Positions 42,648 to 51,263 of a stretch of 51,263 bases of DNA are shown in pieces. Position 1 is the first letter of the stretch. Each line of letters starts with the position of its first letter. Origin of the DNA: an uncultured Clostridia bacterium. GTDB taxonomy: Bacteria > Bacillota > Clostridia > TANB77 > CAG-508. The stretch is from assembly GCA_944392515.1 (NCBI GenBank), contig CALXWV010000004.1, positions 1-51,263 on the forward strand, written 5' to 3'. Both the position numbers and the translations under genes were made by a program. Under the pieces are notes generated by a model, which was not told the DNA's origin, did no database searches, and was given only the letters and a program-made list of their open reading frames with translations.

Positions 42648-44036
42648 ATGAAATGTACATTAGTAAAAGATTTATATAGAAAGACTGGCGATTACATTAA
42701 TAATAATGTACAAGTTGCTGGTTGGGTTAGAACTGTTCGTACTTCTAAGAATTTTGGTTTTATAGAATTAAATGATGGATCATTCTTCAAAAATGTACAA
42801 ATAGTTTTTGATAATAAATTAGATAATTTTGATAAATTAAATAAATTAACAATTAGTTCTTCTATTATTGTTAGTGGTATAGTTGTAAAAACTGAAAATG
42901 CTAAACAACCTTTTGAAATTCATGCTGAAAAAGTTGAAATATTTAATTTAGCAGATACATCTTACCCTATCCAGAAGAAAAATACTTCATTTGAATTTTT
43001 AAGAACACAAGCTCACCTTCGTCCTAGAACTAATACTTTTAGTGCAGTATTTAGAATTAGAAGTGTTGCCGCATTTGCAATTCATGAATATTTTCAGAAG
43101 AATGGATATGTATATGTAAATACACCTATTATTACTTGTGCAGATTGTGAAGGTTCAGCTGAAATGTTTAAATTAACAACTCTAGATTTAAATAAACCTT
43201 TACCTCAAAAAGATGGAAAAACTGATTTTTCACAAGATTTATTTGGAAAAGAAGCTTATATAACAGGTTCAGGTCAATTACATGGTGAAACTTTTGCACA
43301 GAGCTTTGGAAAAATATATACCTTTGGCCCTACACTTCGTTCTGAAAATTCTAATACCAAAACTCATGCTAATGAATTTTGGATGATTGAACCAGAAATA
43401 TCATTTTGTGATTTGGACCAACTTATGAATATTGAAGAAGATTTCTTAAAATACATTGTTAAAGCTGTTTTAGAAAGATGCCCAGAAGAAATGGAATTTT
43501 GTGATAAATTTATTTCAAATGGTTTAATTAATAAATTAAATAAATTACTTGATTCAACATTTGTAAGATTAGACCATAAAGATGCCATTACTTTACTAAA
43601 AAAAGCAGATAGAAAATGGGAATTTGAACCTGAATATGGTGGAGATTTAGCTAAAGAACATGAAAAATATATTACCGAATATTTTAACAGCCCTGTATTT
43701 GTAAAAAACTGGCCTAAAGATATTAAGTCATATTATATGAAATTAAATCCAGATGGTAAAACTGTTGCAGCAGTTGACCTCGAAGTTCCTGTTGCTGGTG
43801 AAATTATGGGTGGTTCTCAAAGAGAGGAAGACTATGATAAATTAGTTAAGAGAATGGATGAAATGGGAATCGCTACTGAACCACTTTATTGGTATTTAGA
43901 CTTAAGAAAATATGGTTCAGACATTCATTCAGGATTTGGTTTAGGATTTGAAAGACTCCTTATGTACATTACTGGTATGGAAAATATTCGTGATGTTATA
44001 CCATATCCTAGAACACCAAATAATTGTGATTTTTAG
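42648..44036 (+). CDS. asnS: Asparaginyl-tRNA synthetase
   Basis: Charges tRNA-Asn. 462 residues. The N-terminal OB fold (VQVAGWVRTVRTSKNFGFIELNDG) precedes the class II core: motif 1 near FRIRSVAAFAIHEYF, motif 2 GPTLRSENSNTKTHANEFW and motif 3 GFGLGFERLLMYITG. The pattern THANEFWMIEPE separates AsnRS from AspRS. GAAGGGAG precedes the ATG. It has its own promoter and terminator. Confidence 0.97.
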   Translation: MKCTLVKDLYRKTGDYINNNVQVAGWVRTVRTSKNFGFIELNDGSFFKNVQIVFDNKLDNFDKLNKLTISSSIIVSGIVVKTENAKQPFEIHAEKVEIFNLADTSYPIQKKNTSFEFLRTQAHLRPRTNTFSAVFRIRSVAAFAIHEYFQKNGYVYVNTPIITCADCEGSAEMFKLTTLDLNKPLPQKDGKTDFSQDLFGKEAYITGSGQLHGETFAQSFGKIYTFGPTLRSENSNTKTHANEFWMIEPEISFCDLDQLMNIEEDFLKYIVKAVLERCPEEMEFCDKFISNGLINKLNKLLDSTFVRLDHKDAITLLKKADRKWEFEPEYGGDLAKEHEKYITEYFNSPVFVKNWPKDIKSYYMKLNPDGKTVAAVDLEVPVAGEIMGGSQREEDYDKLVKRMDEMGIATEPLYWYLDLRKYGSDIHSGFGLGFERLLMYITGMENIRDVIPYPRTPNNCDF

Positions 44037-44042
44037 ATTTAA

Positions 44043-44073
44043 AAATAAGTATGCAAAATTTGCATACTTATTT
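44043..44073. terminator. Bidirectional terminator between asnS and rplQ
   Basis: The palindrome AAATAAGTATGCAAA-A-TTTGCATACTTATTT (44043-44073) forms a 12-bp stem, with T runs on both sides; it ends asnS and the convergent ribosomal-protein operon. Confidence 0.9.
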
Positions 44074-44086
44074 TTTTATTAATAAA

Positions 44087-44608
44087 TTAAATTAATTTTA
44101 AGATAACTGTTTCAGCAGCGTCTCCTCTACGTTGACCTAATTTAATTATTTGTGTATATCCGCCAACTCTACCATTGTATCTTGGTGCTATAACATTAAA
44201 TAATTTATCTGTTAAGTCAATTGGAGTACCTTCATTATCCTTAACTTTATTTAATTTTGTCATCATTTTTCTTCTAGCATTTAATCTTGATGGCTTGTCT
44301 TTTTGTCTTTTTTCCATCTTTTCTTCTTTAACAACTTTTAGGAATTCTTTTCCGTTTTTGCTTTTTACTAATTCAGTTTCTTTATTTCCTTTGCTGTCAA
44401 GTTTTGCTTTAACAACTTTTACTTCAACTTCATCAAAGTTGTCTTTTTCTTTAACAGCAAGTGCTATTAAGCTATCTACTATAGCTTTTACTTCTTTAGC
44501 TCTAGCTTCAGTTGTTTGTATTTGCTCATGCCAAATTAGGTCTGTTGATAAGTTCTTTAGCATTGCTAATCTTATGTCAGTAGTTTTTCCTAATTTTCTA
44601 TTTGCCAT
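44087..44608 (-). CDS. rplQ: 50S ribosomal protein L17 with central insertion
   Basis: 173 residues against about 120 in most bacteria. The N-terminal part (NRKLGKTTDIRLAMLKNL, TTEARAKEVKAIVDSLI) and the C-terminal part (NVIAPRYNGRVGGYTQIIKLGQRRGDAAE) are normal. Between residues about 53 and 108 lies a Lys/Glu-rich insert. The last gene of the cluster, 23 bases after rpoA, with AGGAGG before the ATG. Confidence 0.95.
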   Translation of the reverse strand: MANRKLGKTTDIRLAMLKNLSTDLIWHEQIQTTEARAKEVKAIVDSLIALAVKEKDNFDEVEVKVVKAKLDSKGNKETELVKSKNGKEFLKVVKEEKMEKRQKDKPSRLNARRKMMTKLNKVKDNEGTPIDLTDKLFNVIAPRYNGRVGGYTQIIKLGQRRGDAAETVILKLI

Positions 44609-44631
44609 TTTAACTTTCCTCCTATTCTTGC

Positions 44632-45579
44632 TTATTCTTCTTCTTTGGCTAAATCTAAGCCTAAATCATGTAATTTTGCAATTACTTCCTCTAATGATTT
44701 CTTTCCTAAATTCTTAACCTTCATCATATCTGTTTCAGTTTTATTAGCTAAATCACCAACTGTAGATATTCCTGATCTCTTTAAGCAGTTAAATGATCTT
44801 ACAGATAATTCAAGATCTTCTATAGGCATTTCTAATATTTTTTCTTTTTTATTTTCTTCTTTTTCAATCATTATTTGAGTATTTTTTGCAGTTTCAGATA
44901 AGTCAACAAATAATTTTAAATGTTCTGTTAAAACTTTAGCAGCTAAGCTTAATGCTTCATATGGCTGTAAGCTTCCATCAGTCCATAATTCTATTGTTAA
45001 TTTATCATAGTCAACCATTTGACCAACTCTAGTATTCTCTACTGAGTAGTTTACTTTTTTTACTGGTGAATAGATAGAATCTATTGCTATTACTCCTATT
45101 GGTTGATTTGGTGTTTTATTCTTTTCTGCAGTGTTATATCCTCTTCCCATATCTGCAACCATTTCCATAACTAATTTTCCACCTTTAGAAACTGTTGCTA
45201 TATGTAAATCTGGATTTAAAATTTCTACTGTACCATCAGTAATAATGTCTCCTGCTTTTACTTCTCCTTCACCTTCGAAATTAATTCTAAGTGTTTTTTC
45301 TTCATTTTTATCCATTTTAATTCTAACCATTTTTAGGTTAAGAATTATTTCAGGAACATCTTCAACTACATTTGGTATTGTAGTAAATTCATGTTGAGCA
45401 CCATCAATTTTTACACTTTTTATTGCACATCCTGGTAATGATGAAAGTAGTATTCTTCTTAAAGAATTTCCGATAGTGATACCATAACCACGCTCTAGTG
45501 GCTCACATACAAATTTTGCATATTTTTTTTCATCATCTATCTCCAAACATTTAATATTTGGCTTTTCGAATTCTATCAT
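44632..45579 (-). CDS. rpoA: DNA-directed RNA polymerase alpha subunit
   Basis: 315 residues, two domains: N-terminal dimerisation/assembly domain (1-230; [20 protein letters not shown]) and C-terminal DNA/activator-binding domain (about 245-310; [19 protein letters not shown] and [11 protein letters not shown]). It follows rpsD after a 146-base AT-rich gap in which no promoter is certain. Confidence 0.97.
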   Translation of the reverse strand: MIEFEKPNIKCLEIDDEKKYAKFVCEPLERGYGITIGNSLRRILLSSLPGCAIKSVKIDGAQHEFTTIPNVVEDVPEIILNLKMVRIKMDKNEEKTLRINFEGEGEVKAGDIITDGTVEILNPDLHIATVSKGGKLVMEMVADMGRGYNTAEKNKTPNQPIGVIAIDSIYSPVKKVNYSVENTRVGQMVDYDKLTIELWTDGSLQPYEALSLAAKVLTEHLKLFVDLSETAKNTQIMIEKEENKKEKILEMPIEDLELSVRSFNCLKRSGISTVGDLANKTETDMMKVKNLGKKSLEEVIAKLHDLGLDLAKEEE

Positions 45580-45725
45580 TTTTACCTCCTAATAATTTGA
45601 GATTTATTCTCTTTATATATCCTTTAGTAGTATTAAATTATATAGTTATATCTAAAACTCTTAATACAATTATAAGTTTATATTTTCTAACTAAAAATTT
45701 AAATCTTATTATACTAAATAACTTA

Positions 45726-46352
45726 TTATTTAGAGTAAAGCTCTACTATTAAATGTTCTTCAACTGGTAGATCAATATCTTCTCTACTAGCTAATCTGAC
45801 TACTTTACCGCTTAATTTTTCGCTATCTTTTTCAAGCCATGTTGGAACTGGTCTTGCACTATTTGATTCTAGTGCTTGTTTTATAGTTCCATTATCTTTT
45901 TTAATTTCTCTTACTGAGATTACATCCCCTGCTTTAACAATGTATGATGGAATGTTAACTTTCTTTCCATTTACATCAAAAGCTCCGTGTGTTACAAGCA
46001 TTCTAGCTTGTGTTCTTGAACTTGCAAATCCTAGTCTATATACAACATTATCTAGTCTGCTTTCAAGTAATTGTAGTAAAACTTCACCTGTTTTACCTTT
46101 TGTATTAGATGCCATTTCAAAGTATTTTCTGAATTGTTTTTCTCCAACACCATAGAATGACTTTGTTTTTTGTTTTTCTCTTAATTGTGTACCGTATTCA
46201 GAAAGTTTTGATTTCTTTTGACCATTTTGTCCTGGAGCATAGTTTCTTCTATTTATGCTACATTTATCTGAATAACATCTTTCGCCTTTAAGGAATAATT
46301 TTTGTCCTTCTCTACGGCATATACGGCACTGTTCGTCCTTATATCTTGACAT
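45726..46352 (-). CDS. rpsD: 30S ribosomal protein S4
   Basis: 208 residues. The N-terminal CRICRREGQ...CYSDKC holds four Cys of the zinc-binding (C+) form of S4. The S4 RNA-binding domain spans about 95-160 ([23 protein letters not shown] is the signature). In many Bacillota rpsD is elsewhere; here it sits in the rpsM-rpsK-rpsD-rpoA-rplQ order. Confidence 0.97.
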   Translation of the reverse strand: MSRYKDEQCRICRREGQKLFLKGERCYSDKCSINRRNYAPGQNGQKKSKLSEYGTQLREKQKTKSFYGVGEKQFRKYFEMASNTKGKTGEVLLQLLESRLDNVVYRLGFASSRTQARMLVTHGAFDVNGKKVNIPSYIVKAGDVISVREIKKDNGTIKQALESNSARPVPTWLEKDSEKLSGKVVRLASREDIDLPVEEHLIVELYSK

Positions 46353-46374
46353 TTTATTTCCTCCTTATTTAGAA

Positions 46375-46773
46375 TTAAACTCTTCTTCTTTTTGGTGGTC
46401 TACAACCATTATGTGGGATTGGTGTTACATCTTTGATTGATGTAATTTCTAATCCTGCTGTTTGTAAAGCTCTAATTGCAGATTCACGTCCTGCTCCAGG
46501 GCCTTTAACAAATACTTCTACTGTTTTTAGTCCATGTTCCATTGCTGCTTTTGCTGCTGTTTCAGCAACTTCTCCAGCTGCAAATGGTGTGCTCTTTCTT
46601 GAACCTTTGAATCCAAGTCCTCCAGCACTTGCCCAAGATATAACATTACCTTGAACGTCTGAAATTGTAACTATTGTATTATTAAAACTAGAATGAATAT
46701 GAGCTTTTCCACTTTCAATGTTTTTGCTTACTCTTCTTCTAGTTGTAACTTTCTTTCCTGACTTTGTAGCCAT
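46375..46773 (-). CDS. rpsK: 30S ribosomal protein S11
   Basis: 132 residues, normal length. [16 protein letters not shown], the [13 protein letters not shown] segment and the C-terminal [18 protein letters not shown] are all canonical. AAAGGAG precedes the ATG. It lies 58 bases after rpsM. Confidence 0.98.
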   Translation of the reverse strand: MATKSGKKVTTRRRVSKNIESGKAHIHSSFNNTIVTISDVQGNVISWASAGGLGFKGSRKSTPFAAGEVAETAAKAAMEHGLKTVEVFVKGPGAGRESAIRALQTAGLEITSIKDVTPIPHNGCRPPKRRRV

Positions 46774-46831
46774 TGTTTTTCTCCTTTCAATAATTTGAAG
46801 TTTTAAGCTATATAGCTATTATTTATTTTAC

Positions 46832-47203
46832 TTATTTTGCTGCTTTACTTTTGCTAACCAATTTTCTTGGTCCTTTTCTTGTACGAGCATTAGTTTTTGT
46901 TCTTTGTCCTCTTACTGGTAAACCTTTTCTATGTCTTGTTCCTCTGTAGCATCCCATTTCAACAAGTTGTTTAATGTTTAAAGCTACTTCTCTTCTTAAA
47001 TCACCTTCAACAGTGTATCCATCCATAGCTTTTCTTATTGCTTGTTCTTGTTCTGCTGTTAAGTCTTTAACTCTAGTATCTGGGTTAACTCCAGCATCTT
47101 TTAGTATTTTTTGAGAACTTTTTAAACCTATACCATAAATGTATGTTAGTCCTATTTCTACCCTTTTTTCTTTAGGTAAATCAACTCCTGCTAAACGAGC
47201 CAT
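46832..47203 (-). CDS. rpsM: 30S ribosomal protein S13
   Basis: 123 residues. [25 protein letters not shown] start and the C-terminal [18 protein letters not shown] tail that contacts tRNA are present. AAGAGGTG precedes the ATG. Unusually it is separated from rpmJ by 214 bases carrying a hairpin. Confidence 0.98.
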   Translation of the reverse strand: MARLAGVDLPKEKRVEIGLTYIYGIGLKSSQKILKDAGVNPDTRVKDLTAEQEQAIRKAMDGYTVEGDLRREVALNIKQLVEMGCYRGTRHRKGLPVRGQRTKTNARTRKGPRKLVSKSKAAK

Positions 47204-47356
47204 ATTTGCACCTCTTTCTTAAAATTATGAATTTGTTTGCTTATCTTTGTCTAAAGGTGAAATGCATTAAATATTTTTTTACAAATATACATAGAAAGGT
47301 TTTAATATAATTGCACTAAAATATTTAATCTTTAGAAAAAAATAAACATATATATA

Positions 47357-47395
47357 AACACAAATCTAAAATCAGCCGCTTGCTAGATTTGTGTT
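47357..47395 (-). terminator. Hairpin between rpmJ and rpsM
   Basis: A perfect 12-bp stem AACACAAATCTA/TAGATTTGTGTT (47357-47368, 47384-47395), 22 bases after the rpmJ stop. The minus-strand tail TTATATATAT is weak for termination. The rest of the 47204-47417 gap holds no gene; a promoter or r-protein leader for rpsM is possible but not visible with confidence. Confidence 0.5.
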
Positions 47396-47417
47396 AATAC
47401 CTAATAAATAAATTAAA

Positions 47418-47531
47418 TTAACCTTGTCTTTGTTTATGCTTTGGATTTTCGCATATAACTCTTATTACACCTTTTCTTTTGATTACTTTGCACTTATCGC
47501 ACATTTTCTTTACAGATGGTCTTACCTTCAT
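47418..47531 (-). CDS. rpmJ: 50S ribosomal protein L36
   Basis: 37 residues: [19 protein letters not shown], then a His/Cys half with [10 protein letters not shown] at the end. Cys11, Cys14, Cys27 and His32 form the zinc site (C+ type). TAGGAGGTG precedes the ATG at 47531. Between infA and rpsM as expected. Confidence 0.97.
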   Translation of the reverse strand: MKVRPSVKKMCDKCKVIKRKGVIRVICENPKHKQRQG

Positions 47532-47554
47532 TTTGTACACCTCCTATTAATCTA

Positions 47555-47623
47555 TAGCTTAGCTTATATGTGAAGTCAAGTACCATTTTTAGTACCTCAC
47601 TTCACACTAAAGCCTTTAAGCTA
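47555..47623 (-). promoter_or_regulatory. Long imperfect hairpin upstream of rpmJ
   Basis: Three nested complementary blocks: TAGCTTA/TAAGCTA (47555-47561, 47617-47623), GTGAAGT/ACTTCAC (47570-47576, 47599-47605) and GTAC/GTAC (47580-47583, 47592-47595). It fills the infA-rpmJ gap in the transcript and ends about 10 bases before the rpmJ SD. Confidence 0.5.
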
Positions 47624-47645
47624 TTTTATATATTTATTGCTACTA

Positions 47646-47864
47646 TTATTTAGCTCTCCAAGTTATTCTTCCTTTTGTTAAATCATATGGTGATAATTCT
47701 ACTTTAACTTTGTCTCCTGGTAATATTTTAATGTAGTTCATTCTTAGTTTACCAGAAATATGAGCTAGAATTTCATGTCCATTTTCTAATTTTACTTTAA
47801 ATAGAGTATTAGGTAATGCTTCTGATACAACACCCTCAACTTCAATAACATCTTCCTTAGACAA
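47646..47864 (-). CDS. infA: Translation initiation factor IF-1
   Basis: 72-residue OB-fold protein, the exact standard length: [31 protein letters not shown] and [18 protein letters not shown]. It follows map by 86 bases. The short KOW-domain gene that many Clostridia carry between map and infA is absent. TCAGGGGGAAA-like SD lies before the ATG. Confidence 0.98.
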   Translation of the reverse strand: MSKEDVIEVEGVVSEALPNTLFKVKLENGHEILAHISGKLRMNYIKILPGDKVKVELSPYDLTKGRITWRAK

Positions 47865-47950
47865 AATATATTTCCCCCTGATAATAGTTTACATAGTAGA
47901 AAACTTAAGACAGTTTTCCACAATAGCTATTATATTATATAATATTTTTA

Positions 47951-48718
47951 TTATAATGTCAATATTTCTGGCTCTTTTTCTGTAATTAAAATTGTATTTT
48001 CATAGTGTGCAGATAAACTTTCGTCAACTGTCCATATTGACCATCCATCATCACCTTCACATATTTCAGGTGAACCAGCTACTACCATTGGCTCAATTGC
48101 TAAAGTCATGCCTGGTTCTAGCCTTATACCTTTTCCAGCTTTTCCATAGTTAGGAATACCTGGATCTTCGTGCATTTCTCTACCTATACCATGTCCTTGA
48201 AATTCTCTTATTACATCAAAGCCATTAGCTTGAACAAAGCTTCCTATTGCATGGCATATATCACCTAGTCTATTTCCTTTTTTAGCATATTTAATTCCTT
48301 CGAAAAAGGCTTGTTTAGTTACTTCTACTAATCTTTTTGCTTCTTCTGAAACATTTCCTACACAGTATGTTCTACAGCAATCACCATTAAATCCATCTTT
48401 ATATGCAACTAAGTCAACACTTATAATGTCTCCTTCTTTTAATATAGTACGCTTTGATGGTATTCCGTGAATTATATTATCATTTACTGATGCACAAATA
48501 GATGCAGGAAAATCAGGTACACCTTTCATTCCACTTGGATAACCTTTTTCTGCTGGAATTGCTCCATTTTCTCTCATTGTTGTTTCAGCAATTTGGTCTA
48601 ATTCCCATGTTGAAACACCTGGTTTTATTGCTCTTTCTATTGCTTTTTGTGCTAGATTAGCTACTCTGCAAGCCTCTCTCATTTTTTCTATTTCACTTTT
48701 TGATTTTATATATACCAT
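47951..48718 (-). CDS. map: Methionine aminopeptidase, type I
   Basis: Removes the N-terminal Met from nascent proteins. 255 residues. The five metal ligands can be placed: two Asp in IISVDLVAYKDGFNGDCCR, His in GHGIGREMHEDPG, Glu in IEPMV and the last Glu in HYENTILIT. GAAGGAAT precedes the ATG. A terminator-like hairpin lies between adk and map. Confidence 0.97.
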   Translation of the reverse strand: MVYIKSKSEIEKMREACRVANLAQKAIERAIKPGVSTWELDQIAETTMRENGAIPAEKGYPSGMKGVPDFPASICASVNDNIIHGIPSKRTILKEGDIISVDLVAYKDGFNGDCCRTYCVGNVSEEAKRLVEVTKQAFFEGIKYAKKGNRLGDICHAIGSFVQANGFDVIREFQGHGIGREMHEDPGIPNYGKAGKGIRLEPGMTLAIEPMVVAGSPEICEGDDGWSIWTVDESLSAHYENTILITEKEPEILTL

Positions 48719-48754
48719 TTTTAATTCCTTCTTTTTATTTTTTTAAAAAAGCTA

Positions 48755-48782
48755 AATTGATAATATAAAAATATTATCAATT
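48755..48782 (-). terminator. Intrinsic-terminator hairpin between adk and map
   Basis: A perfect 12-bp stem AATTGATAATAT/ATATTATCAATT with a 4-base loop, flanked by complementary GC/AGC and followed on the minus strand by AGCTTTTTT. It lies 27 bases after the adk stop and only 36 bases before the map ATG. Confidence 0.75.
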
Positions 48783-48809
48783 GCTTTTATTATTTTTTAC
48801 CTAAATTTA

Positions 48810-49469
48810 TTATTTTCTATTATTTATTCTTTTTACTGCTTCGTTTGTTGTATCTTCTTTAGTAGTTTCTGAGTATATATTTATTTTTATTGATTCTAAT
48901 AATCCCTTATTTGTATAATACTCAATTAATGGTTCTGTATTTTGATGATATACATCTAATCTTTCTTTTATTGTTTCTGGGTTATCATCTTTTCTCTTAG
49001 TAAGAGGAGAACCACATCTATCACATATACCTTCTACTTTTGGTGGCATAAATACTGTATTATATGATGCACCACATTCTTTATTAGAACAAATTACTCT
49101 ACTTGATGTTCTTGTAATTATATCTTTATCTGGAACATCTAAGTTTATTACTGCTGTTATCTTTTTACCTTTAGATTCTAAATATTTATCTAAAGCTTCT
49201 GCTTGTGGTATTGTTCTTGGGAATCCATCTAATAAAACATTTTCAAGTTTATCTAGTTTTCCTTCTACCATAGCTATTGTTACTTCATCTGGTACTAAAT
49301 TACCTTTTGAAATATATTCTTCAGCTTTTTTACCAAGTTCTGTTTGTCTTTTCATTTCATCTCTGAAAATATCTCCTGTTGCTAAATGTACTAAATTAAA
49401 TTTATCACATATCTCATTTCCTATTGTTCCTTTTCCGCTTCCTGGAGCGCCTAACATTATTATATACAT
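48810..49469 (-). CDS. adk: Adenylate kinase
   Basis: Interconverts ATP + AMP and 2 ADP. 219 residues, long-LID form. GAPGSGKGT (7-15) is the P-loop, LLDGFPRTIPQA near 80 the AMP site, and the LID has a zinc knuckle with CSNKEC and CDRCG. AAGGAAG precedes the ATG. It follows secY at a hairpin. Confidence 0.97.
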   Translation of the reverse strand: MYIIMLGAPGSGKGTIGNEICDKFNLVHLATGDIFRDEMKRQTELGKKAEEYISKGNLVPDEVTIAMVEGKLDKLENVLLDGFPRTIPQAEALDKYLESKGKKITAVINLDVPDKDIITRTSSRVICSNKECGASYNTVFMPPKVEGICDRCGSPLTKRKDDNPETIKERLDVYHQNTEPLIEYYTNKGLLESIKINIYSETTKEDTTNEAVKRINNRK

Positions 49470-49546
49470 ATTCTTTCTTCCTTTCCAACTTTAATTTTTT
49501 GCCGTCTATATTCTAGTACTTTTTTTATTGTTTGTCAATAAAAAAT

Positions 49547-49573
49547 GAACTTTAAGGTATGTCCCCAAAGTTC
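49547..49573 (-). terminator. Hairpin after secY
   Basis: GAACTTT/AAAGTTC (49547-49553, 49567-49573), with additional GG/CC pairing in the loop (GGTATGTCCCC), followed on the minus strand by ATTTTTTATTG. It starts 11 bases after the secY stop. Confidence 0.7.
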
Positions 49574-49583
49574 AAATTATAGT

Positions 49584-50906
49584 TTATTCTAAGAAACCTT
49601 TGTAATGTCTCATTACTAATTGTGATTGTAGTTGTTGACTTAATTCAATTGCAACACCAACAACAATTAGGATTGATGTTCCACCAAATGCTGTATTAAA
49701 TCCTGTGAATCTTGTTAGCATAGGTATTATTGCTATTGCTGCTAAGAATAATCCACCAAATAGTACTACTTTTGATAATACTGATGATAAGTAATCAGCA
49801 GTTGGTTTTCCGGCTCTAATTCCTGGTATGAAACCACCATTTTGTTTTATATTATTTGCAACTTCTGCTGGATTAAATGTTGCATAAGTATAAAAGTAAG
49901 TAAATCCTACTATTAACAATAAGTAAATTATTGCATTTATTATTGTATATTGCCATCCAACACTTGATGATGAAGTTGCTATTGATAAATTGTATATTAC
50001 TCTCCAAAAGCCTGTTTGAGTTTCTATATCACTTACAAATAATTGAATTATCATTGCTGGGAATGTCATAAATGATGAAGCAAATATTATTGGCATTACA
50101 CTTGCCATTGCTGGCTTGATCGGAATATGTGTGTTTTGAGCTCCAACCATTCTTCTTCCAACAACTTTTTTAGAATACTGTACTGGTATTCTTCTTTCAG
50201 CTAGTTGTACAAATACTACTCCTGTTATAAGTATAAGTACTCCTATTACAATTCCTATAGCAGTTAAAAGTCCTGTTGTACTAAAGCTTCCATCTACAAC
50301 TATTTTACTTGCTACTGCAACTACAGCACTTGGTAATGAAGATACTATACCTGCAAATATTAGCATTGATATACCATTACCAATTCCTTTTGATGTGATT
50401 TTATCTCCTAACCACATAAGAAGTGATGTTCCAGCCATTAATGATATAACTACAACTACTCCTGTTAATATACTTTCATCAACAAATATTCCAGAAGTTC
50501 TGTATGATAGATATATACCTAAACCTTCAATTAAAGCTAATGCTAATGTTATAAGCTTAGTATATCTATCAATTTTCTTTCTTCCTTCTTCTCCACCTTC
50601 TTTAGTTAATCTTTCTAAAGATGGTATAATCATTCCAAGTAATTGAATTACTATTGATGCTGTAATATAAGGTGTGATAGACATTGCAAAGATTGATAAT
50701 CTAGAGAAAGCGCCACCAGATATCATGTTAATCATACCTGTAACACTGTTTGAATATGAATCCATAGATGACTCTAATGTTACAATGTCTACTCCAGGTA
50801 TTGTTATGTAACAACCTAATCTAAAGATTACTAATAACAATAGTGTATATAATATTTTCTTTCTAATTTCAGGAGTTTTAAGAGCATTTTTTATTGTTTT
50901 TAGCAA
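49584..50906 (-). CDS. secY: Protein translocase subunit SecY
   Basis: 440-residue channel protein with ten membrane helices. PYITASIVIQLL and TRFTGFNTAFGGTSILIVVG are recognisable, and the cytosolic loops GAQNTHIPIKP and NPAEVANNIKQNGGFIPGIR are those that bind SecA and the ribosome. The start is TTG at 50906, directly after the rplO TAG stop, with GAGGTGA 5 bases before it; translational coupling is likely. Confidence 0.97.
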   Translation of the reverse strand: MLKTIKNALKTPEIRKKILYTLLLLVIFRLGCYITIPGVDIVTLESSMDSYSNSVTGMINMISGGAFSRLSIFAMSITPYITASIVIQLLGMIIPSLERLTKEGGEEGRKKIDRYTKLITLALALIEGLGIYLSYRTSGIFVDESILTGVVVVISLMAGTSLLMWLGDKITSKGIGNGISMLIFAGIVSSLPSAVVAVASKIVVDGSFSTTGLLTAIGIVIGVLILITGVVFVQLAERRIPVQYSKKVVGRRMVGAQNTHIPIKPAMASVMPIIFASSFMTFPAMIIQLFVSDIETQTGFWRVIYNLSIATSSSSVGWQYTIINAIIYLLLIVGFTYFYTYATFNPAEVANNIKQNGGFIPGIRAGKPTADYLSSVLSKVVLFGGLFLAAIAIIPMLTRFTGFNTAFGGTSILIVVGVAIELSQQLQSQLVMRHYKGFLE

Positions 50907-51263
50907 CTATATCACCTCTGCCTTTCCGCCTAAAGCTTCTATTTGTTCTTTAGCAGATTTAGTGAATCTTACAGCTTTGACATTTATTTTTTTGTCAAGT
51001 TTTCCAGTTGCTATAACAACTATACCATCATTTGCCTTGCTTATGATTTTGTCATTTATTAAGCTTTCAGCTGTAACATCTGTTACTGTAGATTTGTTAA
51101 GCATTGTTAATGTTACTTCTGTATAATTTTTAGCAAATTTGTTTGTGAATCCTCTCTTTGGTAATCTTCTATATAATGGTGTTTGACCACCTTCAAATCC
51201 ACGTCTAACTCCTCCGCCAGATCTAGCTTTTTGACCTTTATGTCCTCTACCAGATGTTTTTCC
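50907..51263 (-). CDS. rplO: 50S ribosomal protein L15 (N-terminus beyond the window)
   Basis: 119 residues of the C-terminal part. The frame enters at the edge with [17 protein letters not shown], the glycine-rich L15 signature region, then [18 protein letters not shown], and ends [10 protein letters not shown] at TAG 50907-50909, immediately before the secY TTG. The reading that starts at an internal Met (51104) is not the true start. Confidence 0.96.
   Translation of the reverse strand, partial: GKTSGRGHKGQKARSGGGVRRGFEGGQTPLYRRLPKRGFTNKFAKNYTEVTLTMLNKSTVTDVTAESLINDKIISKANDGIVVIATGKLDKKINVKAVRFTKSAKEQIEALGGKAEVI

Overview
The window reads as a very AT-rich member of the Bacillota, class Clostridia in the broad sense. 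The reasons are low GC throughout, strong purine-rich ribosome binding sites before nearly every gene, a SpoVT sporulation regulator, Spo0A-box-like sites, Mini-ribonuclease III, RbgA, a DUF1292 protein, a split transketolase and the order rplO-secY-adk-map-infA-rpmJ-rpsM-rpsK-rpsD-rpoA-rplQ. The surface-protein style (formylglycine-generating-enzyme-like fold, Asn-rich membrane proteins) suggests an uncultured gut clostridial lineage; that last step is inference.

Layout. Bases 1-4.7 kb: a partial aldehyde dehydrogenase, a FIST-domain sensor, glyceraldehyde-3-phosphate dehydrogenase, a small protein, DeoD and a small Rpn-tail-like protein. 4.8-7.0 kb: a CapA-type phosphatase and SpoVT. 7.3-7.8 kb: a plus-strand single-gene cassette of foreign-looking composition behind two tandem Spo0A-like boxes. 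7.8-10.9 kb: methionyl-tRNA synthetase and an AAA/DUF4143 ATPase whose promoter -35 lies in a perfect 14-bp palindrome. 11.2-16.8 kb: an FtsX-type ABC exporter and its probable OmpR-family two-component system, with a direct repeat at the exporter promoter that fits control by this regulator. 16.8-17.5 kb: a second plus-strand cassette and a PAP2 gene remnant. 17.6-21.1 kb: clpX, clpP and tig. 21.2-28.5 kb: a metallophosphoesterase, tsaD, an M50 protease, a lone HipA/CtkA-like kinase, lysS, a short-chain dehydrogenase and metK. 28.6-33.5 kb: two unrecognised genes, one tRNA, mrnC, rbgA, a membrane protein and a DUF1292 protein. 33.6-34.6 kb: a third plus-strand cassette (membrane protein). 34.6-39.1 kb: split transketolase, an alpha/beta hydrolase, and a surface protein preceded by a 19-residue leader ORF holding a (TG)n tract and then a strong terminator. 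39.3-44.0 kb: asd, an Asn-rich membrane protein and asnS. 44.1-51.3 kb: the end of the large ribosomal-protein cluster.

Most genes lie on the minus strand and are housekeeping (translation, protein quality control, central carbon and SAM metabolism). The most interesting material is regulatory or accessory: three self-contained plus-strand cassettes (own sigma-A promoter, own SD, own hairpin terminator, two clearly richer in GC than the host genes), paired Spo0A-like boxes at three loci with exact 10-bp phasing, the leader-peptide/terminator arrangement before the surface protein, and a recurring TTACA-N4-TGTAA palindrome. One tRNA gene was found. No rRNA, intact insertion sequence, CRISPR array or integrated phage was seen.
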